Made by a program: the position numbers and the translations under genes
Notes under the pieces: model-generated
The model's database searches: none
The model's input: only the letters and a program-made list of their open reading frames with translations
Told to the model about the DNA's origin: nothing
Source: Petrocella atlantisensis
GTDB lineage: Bacteria > Bacillota > Clostridia > Lachnospirales > Vallitaleaceae
NCBI RefSeq assembly: GCF_900538275.1
Contig: NZ_LR130778.1
Span: forward strand, 434,001-498,000
Direction of reading: 5' to 3'
DNA: 64,000 nt
Shown here: positions 44,169 to 52,891 of the stretch, in pieces
Layout: every line of letters begins with the position of its first letter
Numbering within the stretch: the first letter of the stretch is position 1

Positions 44169-45623
44169 TTAGGCCTCCTGAATATGAGACCTTATAATCT
44201 CCTTGTCATCCATATGTATCTTCGTTTTACCAATGATTTGATAATCTTCATGACCCTTTCCGGCTACAAGAACAATATCATCCTTCTGAGCGCTGTCCAG
44301 TCCGTGTTTTATGGCGTCTATACGATTCTCAATACGGACATAAGGCTTTTTCAAGGGTATCACACCGACTTCAACTTCATCCATTATGGTTTGAGGATTC
44401 TCCGTTCTGGGATTGTCTGATGTTATAACTGTATAATCTGAATAGCTTGCAGCGATGCGGCCCATAATTGGTCTTTTTGATTTATCTCGATCACCACCAC
44501 AACCAAATACGGTGATGACTCTACCTTTTGCAAATTCTTGAATTGTTTTGAGCACATTTTCAAGTCCGTCTGGGGCATGGGCATAATCAACGATGGCATA
44601 GTACCCTGATTCGCTCTTAATGACTTCAAATCTACCTTCAATAATACTGTCTTTCCCTAAAGCTTCAACGATCTTTTCTATCTCCACACCCCTAAGTAGT
44701 GTGGCCCCTATGGCTGCCAGCGCATTATAGACACTAAATCGACCGGGCGTTTGTATATCAACTTTATAAGTCTTACCTTCATAATTCAATAAAAAGTGTG
44801 TACCTCTAATGTCAATATGAATATCCCCTGCATATAAATCAGCTTCATGATTCAAACAGCTATAGGTTAATAACCGCTCTGAGGTCGTGTTTTCTATTAT
44901 GTAAGCACCTACTGGGTCGTCTATATTGATCACTGCATCATCCGCCATCATAAAGAGCTTTAATTTCGCATCTCTATAAGCTTCCATCGTCTTGTGGTAA
45001 TCTAAGTGGTCTAAAGTAAGATTGGTGAAAACGGCAATATCAAATTCTGCTCCCCATACGCGTTTAAGATCTAGAGCATGAGAGGATACTTCCATAACAA
45101 CATCGTTCACGTTAGCTTCTACCATTTTTGCAAAAAGTTGTTGAAGCTCTAAGGCATCCGGTGTTGTATGTTCCGTGGGTATAACCAAGTCATCAATCTT
45201 GTTTTCTATCGTACCAATTAAGCCTGTTTTCTTATTACTATAGCGCAGAATTCTTTCTATTAGGTTAACGGTGGATGTTTTTCCATTGGTACCTGTTACG
45301 CCAATCAATCCAAATTGACTGGTTGGTCGGTTATAATAACGCGTTGCCAAATGGGCCAAGGTTTCTCTAGCATCCTTCACCTTAACAATCAATATATCAG
45401 GATCTTCAATCGTTATTTCTTTCGTGACGATAATTGCGACGGCGCCTTGCTTAATAGCACTATGGATATACTGATGACCATCTGATTCATAGCCTTCTAT
45501 ACAAATAAATAGTGCGCCTTCATCAACACATCTTGAGTCGTGGTGAATGGACTTAATATTAACATTTAATGTCCCTTGAATGATCTCATAAGTATGATTT
45601 TCTAATAATCCAGCCAGCTTCAT
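44169..45623 (-). CDS. murE: MurE, UDP-MurNAc-tripeptide synthetase (meso-DAP type)
   Basis: MurE adds the third stem-peptide residue. The ATP loop TGTNGKTS is at residues 110-117. The substrate-specificity motif is DNPR at 403-406, the form linked to meso-diaminopimelate rather than lysine, so a DAP-type wall is predicted. Length (484) is normal. GGAGG lies before the ATG. Confidence 0.97.
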   Translation of the reverse strand: MKLAGLLENHTYEIIQGTLNVNIKSIHHDSRCVDEGALFICIEGYESDGHQYIHSAIKQGAVAIIVTKEITIEDPDILIVKVKDARETLAHLATRYYNRPTSQFGLIGVTGTNGKTSTVNLIERILRYSNKKTGLIGTIENKIDDLVIPTEHTTPDALELQQLFAKMVEANVNDVVMEVSSHALDLKRVWGAEFDIAVFTNLTLDHLDYHKTMEAYRDAKLKLFMMADDAVINIDDPVGAYIIENTTSERLLTYSCLNHEADLYAGDIHIDIRGTHFLLNYEGKTYKVDIQTPGRFSVYNALAAIGATLLRGVEIEKIVEALGKDSIIEGRFEVIKSESGYYAIVDYAHAPDGLENVLKTIQEFAKGRVITVFGCGGDRDKSKRPIMGRIAASYSDYTVITSDNPRTENPQTIMDEVEVGVIPLKKPYVRIENRIDAIKHGLDSAQKDDIVLVAGKGHEDYQIIGKTKIHMDDKEIIRSHIQEA

Positions 45624-45665
45624 AATTTCCTCCGATACTTTTCTATATTCAAATGCTTCCGTATT

Positions 45666-47630
45666 TTAGTCATTCGGTGTTTCTAGATCTTCTTCTATTG
45701 CTTCTTCTATTGCTTCTTCTGTTGTTTCTTCTGTTGTTTCTTCTATAATTTCTTCTCCATTGTTTTCTTCAACTGCATCTTCATTTGGATTATCTAATGG
45801 TTCGACTACGACCTCCGGTACTTCTGCTTCATATTCCTTAGTCACTCTCAAATAAGGTAGAACATTCCCCATGATGTCTTTGAATATTCTTGCAGCATAA
45901 CGACTGTTAACATCCACACCTACAGGATCGTCTACAACTACAAGGGTAATGATTTCCGGTGATACCACAGGACTGAATCCAATAAATGAGACAATATAGT
46001 CTTTGGTCTCTCTATTGCCTTTCTCTGCGGTTCCGGTTTTTCCACCTATAGAATAGCCTTCAACCTTAGCACCTTGACCCGTTCCTTCATCCACAACATG
46101 TCTAAGCGCTGTACTTGTCTCAAAAGAGACCTCTTCTGATATGACTTTTCTTTGAAGCTTGGGTTTGTTCTCTACAATTAATAAACCTTCTTCAGAAACT
46201 ATACGACGCATTAATTGGGGTTCATATAAGTACCCACCGTTGATCAAAGAAGAAAAACCTGCTATCAATTGTATGGGTGTCACCTGAAAACCTTGTCCGA
46301 AGGCACTGGTCTGTATTTCAACCGGATTCAATTGATCATAACTGTACACCAAATCTCGAAAGCTCTCTTCACCAAATAAATCAATATTGGTCACTGCACC
46401 AAAACCAAACATGCGCTGATAATTATAGAAAAATTCTCTACCGATGGCTTCACCCATATCCATAAAAGCCACATTACAAGAATTGCTTAATGCATCATAA
46501 ATGGTTTGATCCCCGTGTCCTGTTCGCTTCCAACAATATATTGGAGCTTGTCCTTGATAAGGCACTTTGTAACCATTACACAGAAAATTATGCTCATGTG
46601 GATCTAAGATATATTCTTCTAAAGTCATTGCAAAGGTGAATGGCTTAAAAGTGGAACCGGGTTCATAAGACTTAGATATAGAACCATTACGCCATAACGT
46701 GTTTAAAAAGTCACTTTTCTCTTGTGTGGTCATGGCATTTAATACTTCTTCATCTAACAAATGACTCATGTCATAAGGGTTATTTAAGTCAAAGTTGGGA
46801 TAAGAAGCCATACCCAGAATCTTACCGTTTTGAGGATTCATGACGACCACTCTAACAGATAGTGCTTCTTCTGTCTCATAAAAACGACTTATCGCTTCTT
46901 CTATATACGTCTGAATGGTAAAATCCAGATTCAATTCTACGTTATAACCTGTTGTTGCAACAATATCTTCTTGATTAAATCTATTTTGACCGTCAACAGA
47001 ACCAAAACGCCTACCGATTGTCCCGGATAGGTATGTGTTATAGGTTTTTTCTATACCCCACAAACCTTCACCATCCGATCTTAAAAAACCAATAACATCA
47101 GAAGCCAGTGTATTATAAGGATAGGTCCTCTGGTACTGTTCTTCAAAAGCTACACCTTTAATAAGACCTTTTGCAAGTGCCTCTTCAATAGGTTGAATGT
47201 CTATATATGTAAGCTCTTTTGCAATCAGTTCATAATGACTTCCCTTACGATCCACTAAGAGCTTAGATAGATCCTCAACCGTCACATCCGCCAGTGTATC
47301 ACCCAGAAGCTTTAAGGTCTCATCAATAATCTCTTGTTTATGTTGAATGATGACCGCTGGATCAAATATAACATTATAAATCTTATGGCTTTCCGCTAAA
47401 GGAATACCTTTGTTATCCAGTATTGACCCTCTTTTAGGTATAATCTGATTGTTTGTATTCGTCAGATTATTAATCTGCTGTGCCAAAACCGATTGCTTGT
47501 ATTGTTGGTCATCAATAATATTAATATACACTATACGGTAACCTAGAAAAATAAATAACAAAATAAAAATAATGAAAAGCAGTATGCTTCTGCTTTTCAT
47601 TAGATATTGAATTGAACGTTGCTTTTTCAT
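45666..47630 (-). CDS. Class B penicillin-binding protein (PBP2B/SpoVD-like)
   Basis: Septal transpeptidase partner of FtsW. A short cytosolic N-terminus and one membrane helix (about 15-37) lead to the PBP dimerisation domain (about 55-215) and the transpeptidase domain with Ser326 in STFK, SxN at 384-386 (SNSCN) and KTG (GGKTGTAEKG). There are no PASTA domains. Instead the tail from about residue 615 is a Glu-rich low-complexity stretch of EETT/EEAI repeats. It could be the vegetative division PBP or a SpoVD-type protein; location in the main cluster favours the former. Confidence 0.93.
   Translation of the reverse strand: MKKQRSIQYLMKSRSILLFIIFILLFIFLGYRIVYINIIDDQQYKQSVLAQQINNLTNTNNQIIPKRGSILDNKGIPLAESHKIYNVIFDPAVIIQHKQEIIDETLKLLGDTLADVTVEDLSKLLVDRKGSHYELIAKELTYIDIQPIEEALAKGLIKGVAFEEQYQRTYPYNTLASDVIGFLRSDGEGLWGIEKTYNTYLSGTIGRRFGSVDGQNRFNQEDIVATTGYNVELNLDFTIQTYIEEAISRFYETEEALSVRVVVMNPQNGKILGMASYPNFDLNNPYDMSHLLDEEVLNAMTTQEKSDFLNTLWRNGSISKSYEPGSTFKPFTFAMTLEEYILDPHEHNFLCNGYKVPYQGQAPIYCWKRTGHGDQTIYDALSNSCNVAFMDMGEAIGREFFYNYQRMFGFGAVTNIDLFGEESFRDLVYSYDQLNPVEIQTSAFGQGFQVTPIQLIAGFSSLINGGYLYEPQLMRRIVSEEGLLIVENKPKLQRKVISEEVSFETSTALRHVVDEGTGQGAKVEGYSIGGKTGTAEKGNRETKDYIVSFIGFSPVVSPEIITLVVVDDPVGVDVNSRYAARIFKDIMGNVLPYLRVTKEYEAEVPEVVVEPLDNPNEDAVEENNGEEIIEETTEETTEEAIEEAIEEDLETPND
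45690..45756 (-). repeat. 12-nt tandem repeat in the PBP tail (EExxEE units)
   Basis: Five consecutive 12-nt units (two identical pairs plus one variant, then a partial unit) encode the acidic EEAI/EETT repeats at the C-terminus of the penicillin-binding protein. Slippage here would change tail length without a frameshift. Confidence 0.85.
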
Positions 47631-47631
47631 A

Positions 47632-48144
47632 TTACCAACCCCTTGTTATAAATGCCAACATATTGCCAAAAGTTACTTTTTCATCCTTTGGTAATTCAAT
47701 GGAACTATATTGAACTGTATAGCTGGTTGGTTCCGGTTCTATATCAATAACATCTACACCTTTGGGGTAGACCATACCATATTCATCCATTGCTATACGC
47801 TTTATTTCATTTAAGTTCATTGTCTCATTGATTTCAGCCGTAATATTCGCATTTGTTCTTCTGATTTCATTAAGTTCATTCTTAAGCGTCATGATTTGCT
47901 TGGATGTATCAACAACTGAAAATTGTGCTTTCAACATAAATACACAAACAATAGACACAGCTATTATAACAGAAGCTAAAATAAATGTACACGCCGGATT
48001 GATGCTTGCAACTTTCTTTTTTCTTTGTCTTGTTTCAACAGGCGCCACTGGGGCTATTTCTTGGTGATTTACGGATTGCTTATACGCAACCGCATTGCTA
48101 CCAACAACATAAGTCTCTCTGTTTCTTTGATACCTCTTACCCAT
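47632..48144 (-). CDS. ftsL: FtsL-like septum formation protein
   Basis: FtsL is a bitopic division protein that forms a coiled coil with DivIC. A basic cytosolic N-terminus (about 50 residues) is followed by one membrane helix (about 52-75), a short coiled coil (about 78-115) and an extracytoplasmic tail with [10 protein letters not shown]. The frame extends to 48168 within rsmH, but GGAGGTG lies just upstream of the ATG at 48144, so I choose that start. FtsL is weakly conserved; the call depends on topology and position between rsmH and the PBP gene. Confidence 0.85.
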   Translation of the reverse strand: MGKRYQRNRETYVVGSNAVAYKQSVNHQEIAPVAPVETRQRKKKVASINPACTFILASVIIAVSIVCVFMLKAQFSVVDTSKQIMTLKNELNEIRRTNANITAEINETMNLNEIKRIAMDEYGMVYPKGVDVIDIEPEPTSYTVQYSSIELPKDEKVTFGNMLAFITRGW

Positions 48145-49090
48145 TGTGGTCACCTCCACTTTTTTCAAATACCCTCAATTTTGCACTTTTACTTCTAGAA
48201 TTTTCTTCCATTTCTATATCTGAAGGAAGAATTGGTTTTTTGGGTGTTGCTTTTCCCGTGGGTTTTTTACCACAAATGCATATAGGAAAACTGCTTGGGC
48301 AGGTACATGGATTTTCATTTTCTCTAAAGATTTGCTTTACAATACGGTCTTCCAGAGAATGAAAGGTTATAATACAAAGCCTGCCTTCCGGATTAAGTGC
48401 GTCAATCATATCTTGTATGGTATTCTCAAGTACTGCTAATTCCTCATTCAGTTCAATTCGAATGGCTTGGAATGTTCTTTTTCCAGGGTGGCCACTTGTT
48501 TTTTGAAACTTCATGGGTATGGATTTTCTAATGATTTCTACCAACTCATAGGTTGTTTCTATTGGTTTTATCGCTCTGGCTTCTAGAATATGTTTGGTAA
48601 TGTTATTTGCAAACTTTTCTTCTCCGTAGACTCTGAGTATCTTTGTCAACGCCTGATATGAATACTCGTTAACTATGGTTTTTGCTGTTTTTTTCTGTCT
48701 TTGATCCATACGCATGTCAAGAGGTGCATCTTGCATATAAGAAAAACCACGATCAGCTGTGTCCAGTTGAAATGATGACACACCCAAATCAAGAAGAATA
48801 CCGTCGACACCCGCGATACCCAGATCTTTTATTATTGTGTTAAAGTTATTGTAATTGCTTCTAACGATATCAACCTGATTGATCACATGTCTCAACCGAT
48901 CTTGACTATACGCTATGGCTGCCTCATCCTGATCAATACCAATAAGTCTACCCCGTTCACTTAACTTACCACAGATGACGCTGGCATGACCTGCACCACC
49001 TAAAGTACCATCTACATAGATGCCATCTGGCTTAATATGTAAGGCTTCAATACATTCGTCTAACAAAACTGATTTGTGATTAAATGCCAT
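48137..49090 (-). CDS. rsmH: RsmH (MraW), 16S rRNA m4C1402 methyltransferase
   Basis: RsmH N4-methylates C1402 of 16S rRNA. The SAM-binding motif [11 protein letters not shown] is at about residues 26-36, followed by [20 protein letters not shown] and the C-terminal [13 protein letters not shown] Cys-rich stretch ([13 protein letters not shown]) is typical. A GTG at 49099 is in frame, but the ATG at 49090 gives the common start [10 protein letters not shown]. It follows mraZ. Confidence 0.96.
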   Translation of the reverse strand: MAFNHKSVLLDECIEALHIKPDGIYVDGTLGGAGHASVICGKLSERGRLIGIDQDEAAIAYSQDRLRHVINQVDIVRSNYNNFNTIIKDLGIAGVDGILLDLGVSSFQLDTADRGFSYMQDAPLDMRMDQRQKKTAKTIVNEYSYQALTKILRVYGEEKFANNITKHILEARAIKPIETTYELVEIIRKSIPMKFQKTSGHPGKRTFQAIRIELNEELAVLENTIQDMIDALNPEGRLCIITFHSLEDRIVKQIFRENENPCTCPSSFPICICGKKPTGKATPKKPILPSDIEMEENSRSKSAKLRVFEKSGGDHNG

Positions 49091-49128
49091 ATACGTCACC
49101 CTCTCTCACTACAATACTCAATTACTCT

Positions 49129-49563
49129 CTATAGGTTTAAGCCTTCTAAGGAATCTGCTAAATCACTAACATCATCCAGCTCATCATCTTTGTATTTATC
49201 CCATATCTCTTTTGACCAGATTTCTATTCTGGATCCAACACCTATAACCACCACTTCTTTATCTAACTCACCAAATGTTCTAAGTGAAGGGCTTACCATT
49301 GCTCTTCCTTGACCGTCCAGTACACACGCCATTGCTGAACCTGTGAAAAATCTATGTATTTTTCTGAAGTCTTTGCTTTTTAATTGGTTTTCACCGAGTT
49401 TGCTTTGAAATGCATGCCATTGATCTTCTGAGAATACAAATAAACACTTGTCAAAACCTTTTGTCAAATAAAAAGTCTCACCAAGTTCATCTCTAAAATT
49501 CTTAGGTATTCTTACACGACCCTTTTCATCAATTGAATGGTTATATTCACCAATGAACATCAT
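49129..49563 (-). CDS. mraZ: MraZ, transcriptional repressor of the division/cell-wall cluster
   Basis: MraZ is an AbrB/SpoVT-like DNA-binding protein that represses its own operon. The first half has MFIGEYNHSIDEKGRVRIP and the second half its duplicate with LDGQGRAMVSPSLR. Length (144) is typical. It is the first gene of the cluster, and the expected binding boxes lie just upstream of it. Two adjacent ATGs (49563 and 49560) are possible starts after AGGTGG. Confidence 0.96.
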   Translation of the reverse strand: MMFIGEYNHSIDEKGRVRIPKNFRDELGETFYLTKGFDKCLFVFSEDQWHAFQSKLGENQLKSKDFRKIHRFFTGSAMACVLDGQGRAMVSPSLRTFGELDKEVVVIGVGSRIEIWSKEIWDKYKDDELDDVSDLADSLEGLNL

Positions 49564-49594
49564 TCCACCTGCTTACCTATTTTTAATTCACCAG

Positions 49595-49628
49595 CCACTT
49601 GTCGCCACTTTCATCCACAAATAACCAC
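49595..49628 (-). promoter_or_regulatory. MraZ operator: four GTGG boxes at exact 10-bp spacing
   Basis: The minus strand has GTGG at 49625-49628, 49615-49618, 49605-49608 and 49595-49598, each starting exactly 10 bases from the next, mostly as A/T-GTGG. Characterised MraZ proteins bind tandem (G)TGG-type repeats of about 10-bp period upstream of mraZ. The boxes start about 8 bases downstream of the -10 hexamer, covering the presumed start site, which fits autorepression. Confidence 0.85.
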
Positions 49629-49636
49629 TTAATGTA

Positions 49637-49665
49637 ATAATATAGTAATTTTATCGGAATTACAA
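49637..49665 (-). promoter_or_regulatory. Sigma-A promoter of the mraZ cluster
   Basis: TTGTAA, 17 bases and TATTAT on the minus strand, immediately upstream of the four MraZ boxes and downstream of the terminator that follows lgt. Confidence 0.75.
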
Positions 49666-49678
49666 GCCTTTCATATAA

Positions 49679-49715
49679 AAAAAATGACGAATTCTTTTTA
49701 GAATTTGTCATTTTA
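49679..49715. terminator. Rho-independent terminator between lgt and mraZ
   Basis: AAATGACGAATTCT pairs with AGAATTTGTCATTT (one G-T pair) around a 3-base loop. In the minus direction it is followed by a run of T, so it would end transcripts from lgt before the mraZ promoter. Confidence 0.85.
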
Positions 49716-49917
49716 TATAAAACTATTTTATTTTTTTTATGCATTTTGTACATGTCTATGTTAGTTAATAGTCATTCTCCTATAATTCTATCACACAAAC
49801 ACCTAAATCTCGTCGTTATTATTAGGAAGAAGCCACAAGTTATGGCTTGAAGTACACTACAAATTGGGGTATACTCACCCACTTTTTGAAATGAACCACT
49901 ACATCTTGTATTATGCT
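49716..49917. other. Untranslated stretch between lgt and the mraZ terminator; nothing recognised
   Basis: AT-rich sequence downstream of lgt. A 6-bp hairpin (AAGCCA / TGGCTT) and a GGGT/ACCC pair are visible but weak. I see no convincing small gene or RNA. The rest of this 354-base gap holds the terminator, promoter and operator listed separately. Confidence 0.5.
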
Positions 49918-50781
49918 TTATTTGAGTGATCTAGAGAGCTTAATACGGGTATAGACCATAATACCTAGTGATCCGATGACAAGAAGAATTGCAAGGGCTT
50001 GTGATGCTGGTATACCCGTATTACCAATGATTAACTGGTCGGTTCTTAGACCTTCAATCCATGCTCTTCCCAGACCATAGCCAAAAAGATACAACAAGGC
50101 AATCTCACCTTTGTATTTGCGATGTTTAAAATACAATAAAATAAGAATTAAGAGGACTAAATTCCACATAGACTCATAAAAAAACGTAGGATGAACCTGA
50201 ATATACTCTGCACCATTTATGGTGATCATTTTATCCACTAATACGTCCGGTATATATTTGGTCTTGGCAACGTTCAAACTCATGGCAAATATATTATCTG
50301 TATGACCACCAAAAGCCTCCATGTTCATAAAATTTCCAAACCGTCCGATGATTTGTCCAAAGATTAGACCCGGTGCCGCTGTATCACACATGACTCTAAA
50401 ATCCAGTTTTTTGATTCTGGCAAAAACATACAAAGTCAGAATGCCGGCTATAACACCACCATAAATGGCCAATCCACCTTCTCTTATGTTTAGGATACTG
50501 ATCAGATCGTTCTTATAGGAATCCCACTCGAAAGCCACATAATACAACCTTGCTCCAATAATTGCAGCGATTAAAGCGTACATGAAAAAATCAACATAAT
50601 CCTCTGTGTTTTGGCCGGTTTTCTTTGCAATTGCCATGGGTATGAGTAGACCACCGATAAAACCCATACATATTAATAAGGCATACCAGTAAATGGCTAC
50701 ACCGAAAACTTCAAAAGCCACTGGCTCAATACGTGTAAATTCCAATCCTAATTTCGAAAATATGATATCTGGTTGATTCAT
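49918..50781 (-). CDS. lgt: Lgt, prolipoprotein diacylglyceryl transferase
   Basis: Lgt transfers diacylglycerol to the lipobox cysteine of prolipoproteins. The multi-spanning protein has the family signature GRFGNFMNMEAFGG (about residues 137-150) and LTLYVFAR-type helices. Length (287) is normal. The frame extends to 50802, but AAGGAG lies 6 bases before the ATG at 50781. It is transcribed divergently from ychF. Confidence 0.96.
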   Translation of the reverse strand: MNQPDIIFSKLGLEFTRIEPVAFEVFGVAIYWYALLICMGFIGGLLIPMAIAKKTGQNTEDYVDFFMYALIAAIIGARLYYVAFEWDSYKNDLISILNIREGGLAIYGGVIAGILTLYVFARIKKLDFRVMCDTAAPGLIFGQIIGRFGNFMNMEAFGGHTDNIFAMSLNVAKTKYIPDVLVDKMITINGAEYIQVHPTFFYESMWNLVLLILILLYFKHRKYKGEIALLYLFGYGLGRAWIEGLRTDQLIIGNTGIPASQALAILLVIGSLGIMVYTRIKLSRSLK

Positions 50782-50820
50782 AATTGTCTCCTTCTCTATC
50801 ATAACTATGTTCCATCAATA

Positions 50821-50869
50821 ACTAAAGGGTCAAAACTAAGTTTTTCTAAGTTCCGACACCTTAACCACC
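50821..50869. repeat. Possible short member of the intergenic hairpin repeat family
   Basis: The stretch ACTAAAGGGTCAAAACTAAG and the following TTTTTCTAA match the right end (read in reverse) of the repeat at 53825-53946, and GACACCTTAACC resembles the other end. It looks like an internally deleted copy in the lgt leader. Similarity is partial. Confidence 0.45.
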
Positions 50870-50898
50870 ACTATATAGGAATTTTTCTTGGAATGCAA
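50870..50898 (-). promoter_or_regulatory. Sigma-A promoter of lgt
   Basis: TTGCAT, 17 bases and TATAGT on the minus strand, about 90 bases upstream of the lgt start. Confidence 0.55.
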
Positions 50899-50919
50899 GA
50901 CCAATGATTGCCATAGGAG

Positions 50920-50947
50920 TAGACAAAACATCTTTTTATGATATAAT
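50920..50947 (+). promoter_or_regulatory. Sigma-A promoter of ychF
   Basis: TAGACA, 16 bases and a perfect TATAAT on the plus strand, about 48 bases upstream of the ychF ATG. Confidence 0.7.
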
Positions 50948-50994
50948 TGACCAAGGATATGGCCAATTTTTTGTTACAAGGAAGGAAACCCCTC

Positions 50995-52092
50995 ATGAAA
51001 TTAGGAATCGTTGGGTTGCCCAATGTCGGTAAAAGCACATTGTTCAACTCTTTAACTCAAGCAGGTGCCGAATCTGCCAATTACCCTTTTTGTACCATCG
51101 ACCCCAATGTGGGCATCGTTACAGTACCCGACCCAAGACTTAAAGTGCTTTCAGACTTATATAGCTCAAAAAAAATCGTACCTGCCGTTATTGAATTCGT
51201 AGATATTGCAGGTCTTGTTAAAGGCGCCAGCAAAGGCGAAGGTCTTGGCAACAAGTTTTTGTCAAATATTAGAGAAGTAGATGCTATCGTCCATGTGGTT
51301 CGATGTTTTGAAGATACCAATGTGGTTCATGTGGATGGCGAAGTGAACCCAGTTAGAGATATCGAGACCATTAATCTGGAGTTGATTTTTTCTGATATGG
51401 AAATGGTGGACCGACGTATCGCCAAGTCCGCTAAACTTGCTAAAATGGACAAGACCGTTGCTAAAGAACTGGAAGTCTTAAACATGATTAAAGAAAAACT
51501 TGAAGAAGGCATCTCAGTTAGAGCCATCGAGTTTGATCATGATGATGATTTTGCATTTGTTGCCAGTCTGAATCTATTAACCAATAAGCCGGTTATTTAT
51601 GCTGCTAATGTAAGCGAAGACGACCTAATAGATGATGGTGTCAGTAACCCTTATGTCAAAACTGTAAAGGATTGGGCTAAGGAAGAAGGTTCCAGTATCT
51701 TTGTTTTGTGTGCCAAAATCGAAGAAGAAATTGCTGAATTAGATGAAGATGAGAAAAAAGAATTCTTAGATGACTTAGGCGTTCATGAGTCGGGCCTTGA
51801 TAAATTAGTCGCTGCAAGTTATGAATTGCTAGGCTTAATCAGTTATCTTACTGCAGGTGAACAAGAAACCAGAGCTTGGACCATCACCCGTGGTACAAAA
51901 GCACCTGGTGCAGCCGGCAAGATTCATACTGATTTTGAACGCGGGTTTATTAAAGCGGAGATCATCGCTTATGAAGCTCTTGTTGCCACCGGCAGTTTGG
52001 TTGCTGCTAAGGAAAAAGGACTTGTACGGATTGAAGGTAAAGAGTATGTTGTTAAAGATGGTGATGTTATTTTATTTAGGTTCAATATATGA
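50995..52092 (+). CDS. ychF: YchF/OLA1-family ATPase
   Basis: YchF is an Obg-family P-loop protein that prefers ATP and binds ribosomes. The P-loop GLPNVGKST is at residues 7-15, followed by the G3-type DIAGLVKGA segment, and a coiled-coil insertion. The C-terminal TGS domain holds [19 protein letters not shown]. Length (365) is exact for the family. The frame extends to 50947, but AAGGAAGG lies before the ATG at 50995, the family start MKLGIVGLP. The stop is directly followed by a palindromic repeat. Confidence 0.97.
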   Translation: MKLGIVGLPNVGKSTLFNSLTQAGAESANYPFCTIDPNVGIVTVPDPRLKVLSDLYSSKKIVPAVIEFVDIAGLVKGASKGEGLGNKFLSNIREVDAIVHVVRCFEDTNVVHVDGEVNPVRDIETINLELIFSDMEMVDRRIAKSAKLAKMDKTVAKELEVLNMIKEKLEEGISVRAIEFDHDDDFAFVASLNLLTNKPVIYAANVSEDDLIDDGVSNPYVKTVKDWAKEEGSSIFVLCAKIEEEIAELDEDEKKEFLDDLGVHESGLDKLVAASYELLGLISYLTAGEQETRAWTITRGTKAPGAAGKIHTDFERGFIKAEIIAYEALVATGSLVAAKEKGLVRIEGKEYVVKDGDVILFRFNI

Positions 52093-52205
52093 TTAAAGCA
52101 TCAAAACTGTATAGTTGAACTTTAAATAGAACGTATAGTTTCGAATGCTTCAACGAAATCTATAGGTTCTATTTAATTAGTGAAACTTCGTTTTGAGGGT
52201 TTAAG
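52093..52205. repeat. Long-hairpin intergenic repeat, copy A
   Basis: The element begins at the base after the ychF stop and folds into one long imperfect hairpin: left arm TTAAAGCATCAAAAC ... TAAATAGAACGTATAG, right arm its near-complement, loop around AATGCTTCAA. Its core at 52133-52166 matches 60256-60289 (other strand) with 2 mismatches in 34 bases. Ends resemble the terminal repeats of the copy at 53825. Confidence 0.8.
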
Positions 52206-52400
52206 CAATGATGTTGGAGTAGGTCCCATGAAAACCCTTCCACAGTGTGTATGATTACGGTCTCCAATTGGTGCATCCATGCACCAAAAGTCGACGGTCA
52301 GCATCCATGCTGACTTGCTCCACCATACACTCTGCTTCCAGGAACTTCATGGTCGATGTTGGCTCATAGTGATATAGCTGTCGCTCTAGCTTATAAAAGA
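52206..52400. repeat. Nested inverted-repeat block with twin hairpins
   Basis: Two perfect hairpins sit side by side: TTGGTGCATCCATGCACCAA (52268-52287) and GTCAGCATCCATGCTGAC (52297-52314). Both have the same core GCATCCATGC. They are enclosed by weaker complementary arms (GTGTATG / CATACAC and CATGAA / TTCATG). The minus strand has only a 31-codon frame here, which I do not call. Together with copy A and the terminator it fills the 401-base gap between ychF and ytfJ. It is probably a structured dispersed repeat. Confidence 0.6.
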
Positions 52401-52420
52401 AAAGTGAATATAGATATAAT

Positions 52421-52467
52421 AAAAGCACCTTATGATTAGACGGATTGTCTGATTATAAGGTGCTTTT
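52421..52467. terminator. Bidirectional terminator between ychF and ytfJ
   Basis: AAAAGCACCTTAT and ATAAGGTGCTTTT form 13-bp arms with an inner AGAC/GTCT stem. T-runs at both ends allow it to act on the converging ychF and ytfJ transcripts. Confidence 0.9.
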
Positions 52468-52493
52468 GATTATACAATTAGGGTGTTATTCTT

Positions 52494-52871
52494 CTATAAT
52501 ATGTCCTTGACTTTGTCTTCTTTTTTGCGATCTTTGGCTGCGAATTTGTCCATGATGTCTGGGACCATGTCTATGATCTTAGTTAGACTGTCTTGATTCT
52601 TAACGTTGACAAGTTTTGTATGGCCACCTTGAATGACTAGAACGGCACTTGGACTTATTTTGGCGCCTAGACCACCACCGCCGCCACCTTGTGGGCCGTC
52701 TGCTTTTTTGGCTTCTGATGCACCGGCACCAACACCGAATGACACATCCACTAAGGGTAATATAATCGTATCCCCAATGCTGATTGGTTCCCCAACAACG
52801 GTCTTACTGGATATAAAATTCTCCATACCACTAAACAATGATTCTACTGTGTTTCTAAAATTCGATTCCAT
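52494..52871 (-). CDS. ytfJ: GerW/YtfJ-family sporulation-associated protein
   Basis: The 125-residue protein fits the GerW (YtfJ) family: NTVESLFSGMENFISSKTVV at the start, then GDTIILPLVDVSFGVGAGA, a glycine run (about 60-68) and ISPSAVLVIQGG. B. subtilis YtfJ is a forespore protein needed for normal germination. A small soluble protein with no signal peptide. AGGAGG precedes the ATG. The DUF2953 gene upstream is its usual neighbour in Clostridia. Confidence 0.92.
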   Translation of the reverse strand: MESNFRNTVESLFSGMENFISSKTVVGEPISIGDTIILPLVDVSFGVGAGASEAKKADGPQGGGGGGLGAKISPSAVLVIQGGHTKLVNVKNQDSLTKIIDMVPDIMDKFAAKDRKKEDKVKDIL

Positions 52872-52891
52872 AAAATTACCTCCTCTTTTTC

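Noticed and set aside
52229-52355. 31-codon minus-strand frame in the twin-hairpin block
   Set aside because: Short, fully overlapped by inverted repeats and without a clear ribosome site; treated as structured DNA or RNA rather than a gene.
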